Of a stretch of DNA of 64,000 nt, positions 1 through 10,090 are shown piece after piece. This stretch comes from Sorex araneus. Its lineage: Eukaryota; Chordata; Mammalia; Eulipotyphla; Soricidae. The translations under genes were made by a program, and so were the position numbers. Where the stretch lies: positions 190,212,972 through 190,276,971 of the forward strand of contig NC_073303.1 in assembly GCF_027595985.1 (NCBI RefSeq). Direction: 5' to 3'. Every line of letters starts with the position of its first letter. Position 1 is the stretch's first letter. Under the pieces are notes generated by a model. The model did no database searches, had not been told where the DNA came from, and worked only from the letters and a program-made list of their open reading frames with translations.

Positions 1-313
1 CAAACTAATCCACCTGAAATTTCCTGGTCAGTGCTATTAAGGTGATCTGTAATTAAATTTCTGCCACTTGATTGAGTGGCTTTCCCTGAAATCTTATTTT
101 TCTTTTGAAGCAATATGTTCATCTGCCTATTAAGATTTATTTTGCATAACTCCTTGTGTGACCTTTCTGTTTGCTAGATAGGATGCTACCTGATTAACAA
201 AAATATTAAGTTATATGGATTTGTTTGGGTTACGTTTGTTTTTAACAAGGGTAATAAACATTTCATGGAATCTGATATTTTGAATGATTCAATAGGAGTT
301 CCTTACATTACAG
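1..313. other. AT-rich unique sequence
   Basis: No gene, splice-flanked exon or recognisable repeat is visible here. It is ordinary AT-rich mammalian non-coding DNA up to the first SINE target site. Confidence 0.5.
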
Positions 314-324
314 AAACTAATAGA

Positions 325-527
325 GAAGGCTGGAGAGATAATAACAGTGGGTAGAGTGCTTGCCTTGCATGTGGCCAACCCAGGTTCGATTCCTGATGTC
401 CTGATTCCATATGATCTCCAGAGCACCTCTGGGAGTGACTCCTGAGTGACTCCTGAGCCCAGATCCAGGAGTAAACCCTCACCATAGTTAGGTGTGCCCC
501 CCCAAACAAAACAAAACAAAAAAGCAA
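325..527 (+). repeat. SOR-type tRNA-derived SINE, diverged copy
   Basis: Sense copy. The tRNA head has an intact B box (GGTTCGATTCC) and the element ends in a short CAAAA-type A-rich tail. The body is diverged and carries a small tandem duplication (GAGTGACTCCT repeated). Target-site duplication AAACTAATAGA is visible at 314-324 and 528-538. Divergence marks it as older than the CpG-rich copies elsewhere in the window. Confidence 0.8.
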
Positions 528-706
528 AAACTAATAGAAATTTAATAATTACCTTGTGAAGGACAGGCTGCAATGAGATCTTGTTTCTCTAGAATTCAGC
601 TCAATATTCTACAATAGAATCTGAGATAATAGTCTCTTGTCAATTTGCATAATCAATATTTCACTTTGGATTACACGGGGTCATTGTTTAAATGATACAC
701 TTTCTG

Positions 707-891
707 CTTTTTTTTTTGCTTTTTTTTTTTGGGGGGTCACACCTGGCGATGCACAGGGGCTACTCCTGGCTCTGTACTCAGGAATTACTCCTGGCGGTGC
801 TCAGGGGACCATATGGGATGCTGGGAATCAAACCTGGATCGGCCATGTGCAAGGCAAACGCCCTACCTGCTGTGCTATCACTCCAGCCCCC
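707..891 (-). repeat. SOR-type SINE, full length, young
   Basis: Antisense copy beginning with poly(T) and ending in the reverse complement of the tRNA-like head (..CACTCCAGCCCC). Reading the minus strand, it has an A box in the first ~20 nt, a B box, a body with CATCCCATATGGTCCCCTG, and an A tail. An 18-bp perfect target-site duplication, TAAATGATACACTTTCTG, flanks it at 689-706 and 892-909. This copy works as a type specimen for the family: pol III-promoted, non-coding, and presumably moved by L1 since the tail is poly(A). The repeated 60-90 aa frames containing CTQELLLAVLRGPYGM are translations of this SINE's antisense strand, not proteins. Confidence 0.92.
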
Positions 892-909
892 TAAATGATA
901 CACTTTCTG

Positions 910-1544
910 ACCTTTAGACTTTTAAATCACTGAGCTTAGTGAAATTCCCCATGTACCTCTAAAGATTTGTGGAAAGGCATAGGAGTATAGGTACTTGGAA
1001 TGTTTTGAATACCAAAAGCCAAAACTGCACAAGTAAATGACAAGACTTTTGAAAGAATGCTTAACAGCTGGCTGAATAAATCAACCAACTTGAAACATTC
1101 ATTTAACACCTCTCTGGAATTTTCTTTCCTCAAAATAAGGGTTTTTCAAGGGAAAATAGATCACAGGTAGGTATTTCAGTACCTCTGGAAAAACAATTTC
1201 CTTCTTATACACAAAACCAAACCTTTTATTTCAAGGATAACTGTGGTGTGGGATTCAAACTGATAAGATTTTACTATATCTGCACAGTCCAGAGTAAATA
1301 CTGTAAAAAAACGTTTCCGTAACAAAATCATGTTGTGGCCTCAGAAGTTGGATTTCATAATTTTTGTTTGGACATTATTTGTTAGGAAAACATAATTTCT
1401 GTTGTTTCCTCTTGTTTGGCACCATTTCCAAGCCAGAATCTTTCTGTGAGACTAGAATCTTTCCTGTTCTATTTAAGCAGAAAGCACCTCACTTAGAAAG
1501 CACCTCACTTAGAAAATTATAAAAGAAAGAATTGGAAAGAGGAC
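910..1544. other. Unique non-coding sequence with a 16-bp tandem duplication
   Basis: No gene seen. A perfect two-copy tandem repeat, AAAGCACCTCACTTAG, lies at 1481-1496 and 1497-1512. Confidence 0.5.
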
Positions 1545-2154
1545 ATGTGGAAAATGAAACACATCTTTTTTTCATGGATTGGGAGTATTAATATCATCAA
1601 AATGACAATCTTGTCCAAAGAACTCTACAGATTCAATGCAGTCCCTATAAAAACACCCATGAAATCTTTAAAGACATAGGTCAAATATGGAGCAATAAAA
1701 CCCTCAATAATAAAACCCTCAGAAAAGCCAGAAAAATCCTAGAGAAAAAGAAAAATGGAGGCTTCTCTTTCCTCAATTTAAATTATACTATAAATCTGTA
1801 GTAATCAAAACATGTGGTATTGGAATAAGGACAGACTTGTAGACCAATGGGTTAGAAGAATTAAGAGTCCGCAGACAGATTCTCAGTTATATGGACAGTA
1901 AATCTTCAACAAAGAAGTACAAAGAATGGAGTGGAGCAAAGACGGCCTCTTCAACAAATAGTGCTGGAAAAATTTGATGGTCACATAAAAAGAAAAAGAA
2001 AAAAGAAAGAAAAAAAAAGAAAAGGAACTCAGACCCTTTTATAAGACCATGTAAAAAATGTCAATTCAAAATGCATCAAAATGCACTAAAGACCTGTATA
2101 TCAGATGAAATCCGTAAATCATATTGATGAAAACATGTTTGAGGACCTCACCAT
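1545..2154 (+). mobile_element. L1 LINE, ORF2 C-terminal third, left part
   Basis: Sense remnant of L1 ORF2 (reverse transcriptase/endonuclease polyprotein). DNA from about 1562 follows the familiar mammalian L1 order: a block around CATGGATTGGGAG, a block around CAGATTCAATGCAGTCCCTAT, an AATGGAGGCTTC block, and ATCAAAACATGTGGTA. The reading frame is broken many times, so this is a fossil. It is split by the RTE-derived insertion that follows and resumes at 2568 in the same orientation. The start is approximate, and the copy is 5'-truncated. Confidence 0.85.
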
Positions 2155-2567
2155 TTCACTGTATCACTGTTATCCAGTTAATCATTGATTTGCTTGAGTG
2201 GACGCCAGTAACGTCTCCATTTGTCCTAGTCCTGAGATTTTAGCAGCCTCTCTTTACTCGTTCTTCCTACCCAGGCTGCATTAGAGGCTGTTTCAGGGTA
2301 AGGAGAATGAAACCCATCATTGTGACTCTGTTTGGCATATTGAATGCCACAGAGAGTTTGCTACGCTCTGCCATGCGGGCTGGATGCTCTTGGTACCTTG
2401 CCAGATTCTTCGAGAGGGAGGGTTAGGTTATAAGAGATCATGTGGCCACAAATGTGGCCACGTGCTTCTGGGAGCTTTGTTTTATAATCTCTGGATCTTG
2501 GCCATTGATGGGATTACATGGCACCAGGGGCAGTTTGTGGGTGTGGCTGCCAAGCTACTGGAAAAAA
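2155..2567 (-). mobile_element. RTE-derived non-autonomous element inserted in L1
   Basis: Antisense. It opens with the RTE-type 3' end (CACTGTATCACTG tail, then the block around GATTTGCTTGAG), jumps directly to the RTE 5' region (AGGCTGTTTCAGGGTAAGG, TTTGGCATATTGAATGCC, GCTACGCTCTGCC), and ends in the GC-rich module also seen at 5640-5740 and 8400-8500. The coding interior is therefore missing. Imperfect target-site duplications GAGGACCTCACCAT (2141-2154) and GAGTACCTCATGAT (2568-2581) bracket it, so it inserted after the L1 copy. A small GTGGCCAC repeat at 2443-2462 looks like a local duplication. Confidence 0.75.
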
Positions 2568-3650
2568 GAGTACCTCATGATATTGAATCTATGGTAATTT
2601 TCAAAGATTCCGTGCCATTGGCCAGGCAAATGAAAGCAAAGATAAACAAATGGGACTACATAAACTAGAAACTTCTGCACTGCAAAAGAAATGTTGATAA
2701 GAACAAAAAAGACACCCTACAGATTGGGAGGAAATATTTGTCCACCATTCATTTGATCAAGGGCCCACATCCAAGATATATAAAACACTGGTAGATCTTC
2801 ATAAGAAAAAACATAAAATCAACCAACCCCTTCATAAATAGGAGGAAGAAGTGAATAGAAGCTTCTTCAAAAAAGGTACATAGATGACCAAAAGGTATGT
2901 GAAAAAAAATGGTTTGCATCACTTATTATCAGGGAAAAGCACATCAAAACAACAAGTTATCATCTCACACTAGTGAGACTGACACACATCACAAAGAGCA
3001 AAAATAACCAGTGTTATGCTGGGTGTAGGTAAAATGTAACACTCATCTACTGCTGGTGGGAAAGTTAGCTGGTTCAACCTTTTGGGAAAACTTCTTTGGA
3101 AAAAGCAGAAATTGATTTTCTATTTGATCCAGCAATTATATTATGGGTATCTACCCTAAATGCCCCAAATCTCTACTCAAAAGAGACACTTATATATCTA
3201 TGTTCACGGCAGCACTAGTCACAAAAATCCAGATATGGAGGCAACTCAAGTGTACAAAAACAAATGACTGGATAAAGAAATTGTGGTATATACACACATT
3301 GGAATACTGCTCTTTTCTAAGAAAAGACAAAATCATGCAATTTGCTGCTACCTCTGTGGATCTGTAAAGTATCTGGCTGAGTGAAGAAGGAGTGGGACAG
3401 ACAGATAGAAAATGATCTTCTTCATGTCTGGGATATAAAGAAACATAGTAAGAAAACAACAATTTCCCAAGACAACAGAAACAGAGAACTGGTCTTCAGG
3501 AGGAAGCAAATCACTGAGAAGAAGGAGGTGGTCCACTGTGGCAGAGTTGGAGGGAAGTTGACTCTCTAGGGAGGGTGGGGTGCTAGAATGTTTTATGTAG
3601 GAAAACCCTCCATTATCAGTATCTAATCAAGGAGCCTAAATTAGCATTTA
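2568..3650 (+). mobile_element. L1 LINE, ORF2 C-terminus and 3' end, right part
   Basis: Continuation of the L1 copy at 1545. Recognisable ORF2 C-terminal peptides appear in a degraded frame at 3143-3367: GIYP, then SMFTAALVTKIQIW, then DWIKKLWYIHTLEY. This order is diagnostic of mammalian L1 ORF2 C-termini. Stops and frameshifts interrupt it upstream (2640-3100). The post-ORF part (3370-3640) differs from the 3' UTR of the young copy at 12372, so it belongs to another L1 subfamily. Confidence 0.85.
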
Positions 3651-3665
3651 AAAAAAGTAGTTTAA

Positions 3666-5193
3666 TTCTGCCTAAAATTCTATCGCTACAATCTTTTACC
3701 CTTCAACAAAAAACTCAGTACTATTGTTTGGAGTTTCCCCCCAAGGTAAGCCCTGCTAAAAAGGAACATTTACACGTTGCTGACAATCAAGAGATATTAG
3801 GTCGCGCGGCTGCGGTTTTGGATTTCTATATGAAGTCCAGGGAAAATTCTTTTGGTAATTGCATCACTCGCTGGCGGCGCCTAGGCCAGTAGCTCCGAGC
3901 ACAGTTTGGAGGCATTTTGGGGCCACCGCTCGTGTCCAAAGTGGTTCAGTTGCCTCCAGGGTCGATCTCGCGTGGCGGCAGAAAGGAGCGTACCCACATG
4001 GCTCTGTGCTTAAATATTGGCACAGGGTGGATCCAGAAGTCCCGGCCCATCAGCTTTCCCAGGCTTCCTGCATAGTCTAAAAACCGGCCCTGGACTTTAT
4101 ATAGAAACCCAAAACTGGGCGGCCACTGCCGCGAGACCTAATGTCATCTAATCATCAGCAATATGAAATGGTTCCTTTGTAACGGGTTGGACTTTGGGGG
4201 GACCACAATAGGGTTAAAGTTTGTAGTGATGTGTAATTTCTGGCTGTACTTTCCCTGGACTTTATACAGAAATTCAAAGCCACAAGGCCACTGCCATGGC
4301 TGCACGACCTAATGTCATTTAATCATCACCAATATGAAATGGTTCTTTTTTAACAGGTCGGACTTTGGTGGGAAATCCTAACAAGAATAGTAAGTCTTTT
4401 GCTGAAATATTGAAGGCAATCAAAGTGGTAGCCATCTCTCTAGACTGAACTAAGCCATATCCCCACGCCGGCTGAGAAGAAATATCCTTCTTTCTCGGGA
4501 AGAAACGCGGCGTGGTGTTAACCATAGTATGATGTCCATTAAGCTGACACGGACCTGGTGGCATGGGAATGGGATACAAGGGAATAAATTATTATGTACT
4601 TTGAACAGCGGGACCTGGTGGAATCTCGAGCCGGGGCCGATACCAGCATATTACTTTTGGTTCCAGAAACTGCTTGCAGACATTCTACCAGACTATCAAC
4701 TAAGCCAGAGCCCCACGCCGGCTGATGACGGGAAATAACCATCTTTTTCGATTTTTTTTTCCCTTTGTCAGGCAGCGTGGTGATTATTAAACAGGCGTGA
4801 ACTCCGTGGCGTGGGACGAGGGGGGAAAAAAATAGAAAAGTTATGTAACAAACAGCGGGACTTAATATCTCTACATTCTCAGCAATGGAGAGCCATCAAA
4901 TGCTTCCTTGACAGTGGGACTGTCTTCTCTTTTTTGGGGGGAAACCCTAGCAACAATAGTGAGTCATGTGTTGAAACATGGACTGTAACCAAGATAAAGC
5001 GTAAACGAAGTGAAACTTATCACTTACAAGGGCGGGGACTGGGGGGGCGGGAGGGGGCGGGAGGTATAATGGGGTGGTTGGTGATGGAATATGGGCACGG
5101 GTGAAGGGAAGGGTGTTTGAGTATTGTATAACTGACATAATGCTGAGAACTATGTAACCCTCCACATGGTGATTCAATAAAATTTAAATTAAA
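3666..5193 (+). mobile_element. Composite L1-tailed retroposon with inverted and tandem internal modules
   Basis: A 1.5-kb insertion bounded by a perfect 15-bp target-site duplication, AAAAAAGTAGTTTAA (3651-3665 and 5194-5208), with a terminal AATAAA (5176-5181) and A-rich tail. Its last ~400 bp match the 3' UTR of the L1 copy at 12372: G-rich tract at 5033-5065, the block around GAAGGGAAGGGTGTTTGAG, then a tail around GTGATTCAATAAA. Upstream there is no ORF2. Roughly 3700-4070 is the same GC-rich and UTR module in inverted orientation. About 4084-4210 and 4251-4375 are two diverged direct copies of a CTGGACTTTATA..GGTCGGACTTTGG unit. A CCCCACGCCGGCTGA block also occurs twice (near 4460 and 4710). 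It is most simply a non-autonomous L1-driven composite (compare 31382 and 36394), rearranged at integration or in its source. Confidence 0.75.
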
Positions 5194-5271
5194 AAAAAAG
5201 TAGTTTAAGTCTACTTGAACTATGCTGCTTTAACACTAGTCAATGCCTTTCTATGACCCATACTCCCTCTT

Positions 5272-5960
5272 CTTTTCACTGTATCACTGTATCACTGTCA
5301 TCCCCTTGTTCATTGATTTACTTGAGCGGGCACCAGTAACGTCTCTATTCCTCTCAGCACTGAGATTTTAGTTGCCTCTCCTTACTTGTCTTTCCCAACC
5401 ATTGGAGGCTCTTTCAGGGTCAGGAGAATGAGACCTATTGTTACTGTATTTGGCATATTGAATACACCATGGGTAGCTTGCCAGGCTCTGCCCATGTGGG
5501 CGCCAGTAATGTCTCTATTTGTCCCTGTTGCATTCAGGGTCAGGGGAATGAGGCCCACTATTGTTACTGTTTCTGGCATATCGAATAATCCAGGGGTAGC
5601 TTGCCAGAGTCTGCCGTTCGAGATTTTGCACCACTCTCTTCTGGAAGCTTTGTTTTATAGTCTGTGAATCTTGGCCATTGATGAGATTACATGACGCCGG
5701 GGGTAGTTTGTGGGTGTGACTGCCAAGCTACTGGAAAACTGAGGATCTGGGAGGAGAAAGCCCAGTACCGATCCAAGCAGGCTTGGTGATCTCAGCCATG
5801 GGTCCTGCATACCTGGGTTCCTCTGTCGGTTCCTTCATGTGTGAGGCTCATCTGAGGGTGGAGAGTGGCCTTGAGCATGGCTGCAGCTGGGTTCTGGAGG
5901 TTCTGGAGCTAGGGTTCATGTGCAGATTTCCAGCACGGATATAACAAGATAAATTTGCAT
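5272..5960 (-). mobile_element. RTE-derived internally deleted element with GC-rich 5' module
   Basis: Antisense. From the left: the 3' terminus with tail repeats CACTGTATCACTGTATCACTG; the block with CACCAGTAACGTCTCTAT; the RTE 5' region (GGAGGCTCTTTCAGGGTCAGG, TTTGGCATATTGAATACACC, GTAGCTTGCCAGGCTCTGCC); then the GC-rich module (GATGAGATTACATGACGCCG, GTGACTGCCAAGCTACTGG, TTCATGTGTGAGGCTC). The 3'/5' junction unit is present twice (from about 5327 and about 5498), an internal tandem duplication of ~170 bp. There is no tRNA head in this copy. Confidence 0.75.
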
Positions 5961-6095
5961 ACAAGAAATCTTCTTCTTTTACTCCCTAAAAAATAACCAA
6001 AAAACCCCCCAAAACCCAAAAAACCCTGTTCCTCATTTGGAGCACAATTTGTTCCTCCTTTGGGAAGACATTGTTCCTCCTTTGGGATGTATCTT

Positions 6096-6338
6096 TTTTT
6101 AAAAATTTTTATTGAATCACCATGTGGAAAGTTACAAAGTTCTCAGGTTTATGTCTCCGTTATACAATATTCAAACACCCATCCCTTCACCAGTGCCCAA
6201 ATTCCACCACCAAAAACCCCAGTATACCTCCCCGCCCTCCCACCCCCAACTGTATAACTGATGAATTTTACTTCATTTTCTCTTTACCTTAATAACGTTC
6301 CATATTACAACACAAAACTCACTATTGTTGTTGGAGTT
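6096..6338 (-). mobile_element. L1 3' UTR fragment with long TSD
   Basis: Antisense, starting from poly(T)/TTTTTATTGAATCACC and running through the C-rich block (complement of the L1 G-rich tract, 6218-6248). It is severely 5'-truncated. Near-identical flanks TCCTCCTTTGGGATGTATC at 6075 and TCCTCCTTTGGGGTATATC at 6339 form a ~21-bp target-site duplication. Confidence 0.85.
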
Positions 6339-6443
6339 TCCTCCTTTGGGGTATATCTTAAGTTTTCTACTTGAGGAAGTATGCCCTGGATCCTTTAATC
6401 CCAAAGTAAAATGCTCTCTTTTAATTCCTTTCTGATATTTTAG

Positions 6444-6558
6444 GCTAACATTGTAGTTGGTGGTGCCCTTGGTGGAAATCTGTTAACTATATTCAAAGAT
6501 GCTACAAACAACGTGGAGAGTTCATTCTCTCTGCCACCTGACAGGGAAATATTAACAG
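6444..6558 (+). CDS. Candidate internal coding exon, gene unidentified
   Basis: A 115-bp segment preceded by a good polypyrimidine tract and acceptor (CCTTTCTGATATTTTAG) and followed by a donor (AACAG|GTAACA). Only one of the three plus-strand frames is open across it; the other two hit TAG or TAA within the first 13 bases. The open frame gives 38 residues beginning ANIVVGGALGGNLLTIFKD and ending in SLPPDREILT. That would make the upstream intron phase 0 and the downstream intron phase 1. The sequence is not part of any repeat family seen in the window, and its base composition is less AT-rich than its flanks. I do not recognise the protein, so no function is offered. A single short ORF with splice-like ends can occur by chance, so the call stays tentative. 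Confidence 0.4.
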
Positions 6559-7355
6559 GTAACAGTGTCTCTTTGTCTTTCTTCTTCTGACCACAGGTCT
6601 TATCTGGCCACAGGAACTTGAGGGAAATGAATAATGAGTCACCCTAGATAGAGAGACCACAAAGCAGTGAAGATTGATGTGGGCTGTTTCTTGGAAAGGT
6701 TAACAGAAGCTGCAGTGCATGATTTATTAAGACAATCAGAGTGAAAGTGCTTGGATTTGGCAATCTCCTGTTTTAATTTCAATTATTATTCTTTTTATAA
6801 ATAATGTTCATCTCCTTATAGACTGAAGATGATGCATACAGCTAGATTATTACTAACACATATGCTGAACAATAAAAATATTTTATAATGGAATGTTTCA
6901 AACATATCTAAGGGATAAAGATCTATGTAATGAACCTCATGTCCCTTTCATGTTGCTTCAAGAACTAAATAGTTATTAGTTCATGTCAGTTTTATTTGAT
7001 CTATTGTCATTTTCTTTTCTCCATCAAATTGTTCTGAAGCAAATCTCAGATATAATGCGTCATCTCTATAGGCTTGTTTTTAATCATTTTGAAAATCTTT
7101 TTTTTTCTAAAAAATACCCTAATTTTAATAAAATGACTACACCTATAATGTAATAATTCCTTAATTGTATTCTTAAAATTTAATCATTCCTCAAATTTTT
7201 CTTATTCCTTGGTAAAGTCCTTTAGAGTTCAGATCTCATTCAAAATTTACTAATTTTTCTGTAGTCAGTTTTATTTTTTTATAATGTAGGAGCACTGCTA
7301 TGTATTCAGCCATTGATTAAGCTGATTGAATTGGCCATGAACTCCACATTACTTT
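6559..7355. other. AT-rich sequence, intron-like
   Basis: Downstream of the candidate exon there is about 800 bp of AT-rich DNA with no further exon or clear repeat. Confidence 0.4.
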
Positions 7356-7690
7356 AAATTTTTATTTTAATTTTATAAGTTAGTTCACAATGTTTGATTA
7401 CATTCAATATTCAAAAACCAATCCCACCACCATTACACCTTTCCACCACCAAATTTGGGATGTTTCCATCCCAAACCCCAATTCCTGTCCCAAAACACAA
7501 CTGAAATAATATATTTTGTATTGTCTGTTATGAAGAACTGCTGAACATGCTTACAAAAAATTGTTCATATAGGAAACAGTGTGAAGATTGTTCTATTTTG
7601 GCAGGAGCCATTAAGACATTCTACAGGTTATTGCTAATATGTTGTTAAAGTTTGGGTGATGTGAGATTTGGTTATATATATCTGAAAATA
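7356..7690 (-). mobile_element. Old L1 3'-end remnant
   Basis: Antisense. The order ACATTCAATATTCAAAAACC, CCCACCACCATTACACC, CCACCACCAAATTTGGGA parallels the C-rich part of the L1 3' UTRs elsewhere in the window but is more diverged. Confidence 0.55.
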
Positions 7691-7722
7691 TGTATATATG
7701 CATATATATATATATGCATCCC
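7665..7722. repeat. TA-rich microsatellite
   Basis: Imperfect (TA)n with interspersed TGCATA and GTATAT words. Confidence 0.8.
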
Positions 7723-7779
7723 TCTATGATTTGTTGCCTACTATTTGAACCCTATGAAATGTGCTGTAGAGAATGGGTA

Positions 7780-8600
7780 GGGAGTGTTAAGTGACCTCAA
7801 GGTCCAGGAATGCTTTTACTCATGTGTGAGGTTCGGCCCGAGCGCATTGGGGAGCAGCCTTGAGTGTGGCGGTGGTTGGGTTGTGGAGGTTTCTGGATGC
7901 CAAAACTGGGTCCATTGGGGTGGGGAGGCCCCTCACCCGCGCCCCTCTGGGGTGCCCCATGTGAAACAGCAGAGTCTGGTGGCATGATTATGGGGGCCTC
8001 ATGTTATGCTCCCTTTCGGGAGAAGCAGCTGTGTGAACTGGACGGTGGCAGATGGCGAGATTATCTGGTGCCGGCCGGAGGTGGCTTATGGACATGACTC
8101 CTGGGTTGCTGGAGACTGGGTAAAGTGGGCAGAGGATCTCCATTCCTGGTCCCGTTGAGCTCAGAGTCCAAGGTCACATAGTTCTGCATTAACTGGGTTC
8201 CATAGGACTTCACTCATGTGTGAGGCTCCGCCAAAGCTCGTGGGAGCTGCTTTGAGTGTGGCAGCAGTTGGGTTGTGGAGGCTTCTGGCTGCTGGAGCTG
8301 GGTCCCTTGGGGCAGGGAGGGCTCTCATCTGCCCTCCTCTGGGGTGCCTCTGTGAAGACAGCCTGGTGTGGGGTCAGGACGTTCTACAGCACACTCTTTC
8401 GGGAGTTTTAGTTTATAGGCTCTGGGTCTTGGACTTTGATGAGATTACATGGTGCCGGGGACAGTTTGTGGGTGTGACTGCCAAGCTACTGGAAAACTGG
8501 GGACCTAGGGGGACCCGGTCCCGATCCATGTGGGCCTGGAGCTCTCAGTCATGGGTTCCTGCCTACCTCTGCACTACAGGCCTTAACTTCATCTTTTGAT
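7780..8600 (-). mobile_element. GC-rich 5' module of the RTE-derived family, two tandem units
   Basis: Two diverged units starting near 7815 and 8212, each opening with CTCATGTGTGAGG. Each unit runs through a GTGGCGGTGGTTGGGTTGTGG-type block, a CCCCTCTGGGGTGCC block, and (second unit) CTTTCGGGAG, GATGAGATTACATGGTGCCG and GTGACTGCCAAGCTACTGG. The latter part is shared with 5640-5960 and 2460-2567, where it is joined to RTE-like sequence in the same orientation. Local GC and CpG content are well above the surroundings, and the short frames here are by-products of that composition. The module may be the 5' UTR/promoter of the shrew RTE lineage; this is inferred from linkage only. Confidence 0.6.
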
Positions 8601-8875
8601 CTCCTTTGAGATTTATGGATCTCTGAAATAAGGCCAATAAACGAGTTTATATAGCTGAGCTGGAGGTAGTTTGTGGATGTGTCTCCCACATACCTAACTT
8701 TTGGCTGTTTAATTTCTTGGTAAACTTGGCCCCAAGTTGTTGGTCTGGCCAAAGGCACAGTAGCAATTTTGGGGTATCTGGAAGTCTGAAGGCACCATCA
8801 GGCTGCTGATGCACTCGTCCCACAGGTACAGGTTGACCTGCTGGCGGCACCAGACCCCACTAGTCAGGACTTTTT
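8601..8875. other. Unclassified sequence next to the GC-rich module
   Basis: Moderately GC-rich; contains a GCTGGAGGTAGTTTGTGGATG block faintly like the module to its left. It may be more of the same element, but I could not establish homology. Confidence 0.3.
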
Positions 8876-10090
8876 TTGAAGAAAGTATTGTAAGAGATTT
8901 ACATCACATAAGATGATATGGCTGATAAAAATCTTTCAAATTTTTAATCCATGAGGATTCTCAGTCTCTCTATCCTTTTGTGCCTTTTGGTGGTGGTTAA
9001 AGAAAAGTTAGGTTTTAAAGCAAAACAATATTTAAATTATATATCAATATGATGCTTGATTTATTTGAGACAAGATTGTGTATTGAAACTGTTAATAAAC
9101 TTTCCTATGTCATTCAGGGAGTAGAAGAATTATTTTGAAATGTGACCATGGAAACAGCATGTGCTCAAGTGAAACTTTTGCTCATTTCCTTAGCTAACTC
9201 TAAAAAATAAAAATTGGAAGGCTCACACAGAATTAAGATTTTTTTACTAGAAATAACCTATTAGAAAAATGTATCTATAGGGCAGAGCAAAGCAAACATC
9301 TCATTATAGAGTCTGTTCTTCCTTAAACGGATCACCCTGTCCTTCATCCTTGAATCCTGTGCAAACATCTCATTATAGTCTGATCTTCCTTAAATTTATC
9401 ACCTCGTCCTCATCCTTGAATCCTGTGCCTCCACCCAGGATGTTTATCTTCAATTTGCTTTAGTAGCTATAGCCCTGCGGAGATTCTCTAGCTGTAATTA
9501 AGCTTGACTTTTCTCCTATAAATAAATATAATGTTTGTTTGCTTAGGCCCAGAGAGCCAAGTGGAGTAAGGTGAATTTCTTCACCAATATACTGTCCTGC
9601 TGTTACTCCCCTAGACAATCTCCTGTGGATAAAGGGATGGGCCATAGGAGGGCTTAGTGTGGCAGTGTTTTCTGGGTTTATTGGTAGCATGGATTATGAA
9701 AATATTTTCCTCTAATTCCATATTATAATATTCTAACCATTTTGACTGATGACTGTTGATTAAACTTGATAGTAAGATACTCTCGTCTTGAGCATCAGCC
9801 AAAGCAATTGCCAGAAAAGTAAATTAAAACTGCTCTTGCCAGTGGGAGGTGGAGGGACACAAACTAAGGGCTGCCTGAACCTGACTTTGGAAGTTGGTGA
9901 TAAAGACTGGCTGTTTCCACCTGGGAAAAAGTTTAATTGTACTTGTTCCTGATCTCTTTCCCCCTCAAGTGTTGTTGTGAGGCGTGTTTGAAATTCCTTT
10001 CTTGGGCGATGCTCACACAGAGCATTCAGAGGCAGTGAATGTAAAGATTACTATTGTGTTCCACTCCCACAGTCCTTTGGGGGCCATGTG
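8876..10090. other. Unique non-coding sequence
   Basis: Apart from the tandem duplication at 9292-9426, no gene or repeat family is recognisable. Confidence 0.45.
9292..9426. repeat. Two-copy tandem duplication of ~68 bp
   Basis: Unit 1 at 9292-9360 and unit 2 at 9361-9426. Both start GCAAACATCTCATTATAG and end CATCCTTGAATCCTGT. Several substitutions and small indels separate them, so the duplication is not recent. Confidence 0.9.

Noticed and set aside
692..898. Recurrent 60-90 aa frames with CTQELLLAVLRGPYGM or TPGGAQGTIWDAGNRT words
   Set aside because: They recur at every antisense SOR SINE and are translations of that repeat, not a gene family.
2440..2466. GTGGCCAC palindromic repeats as an operator site
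   Set aside because: They lie inside a degraded RTE-derived repeat and look like a 12-bp local duplication.
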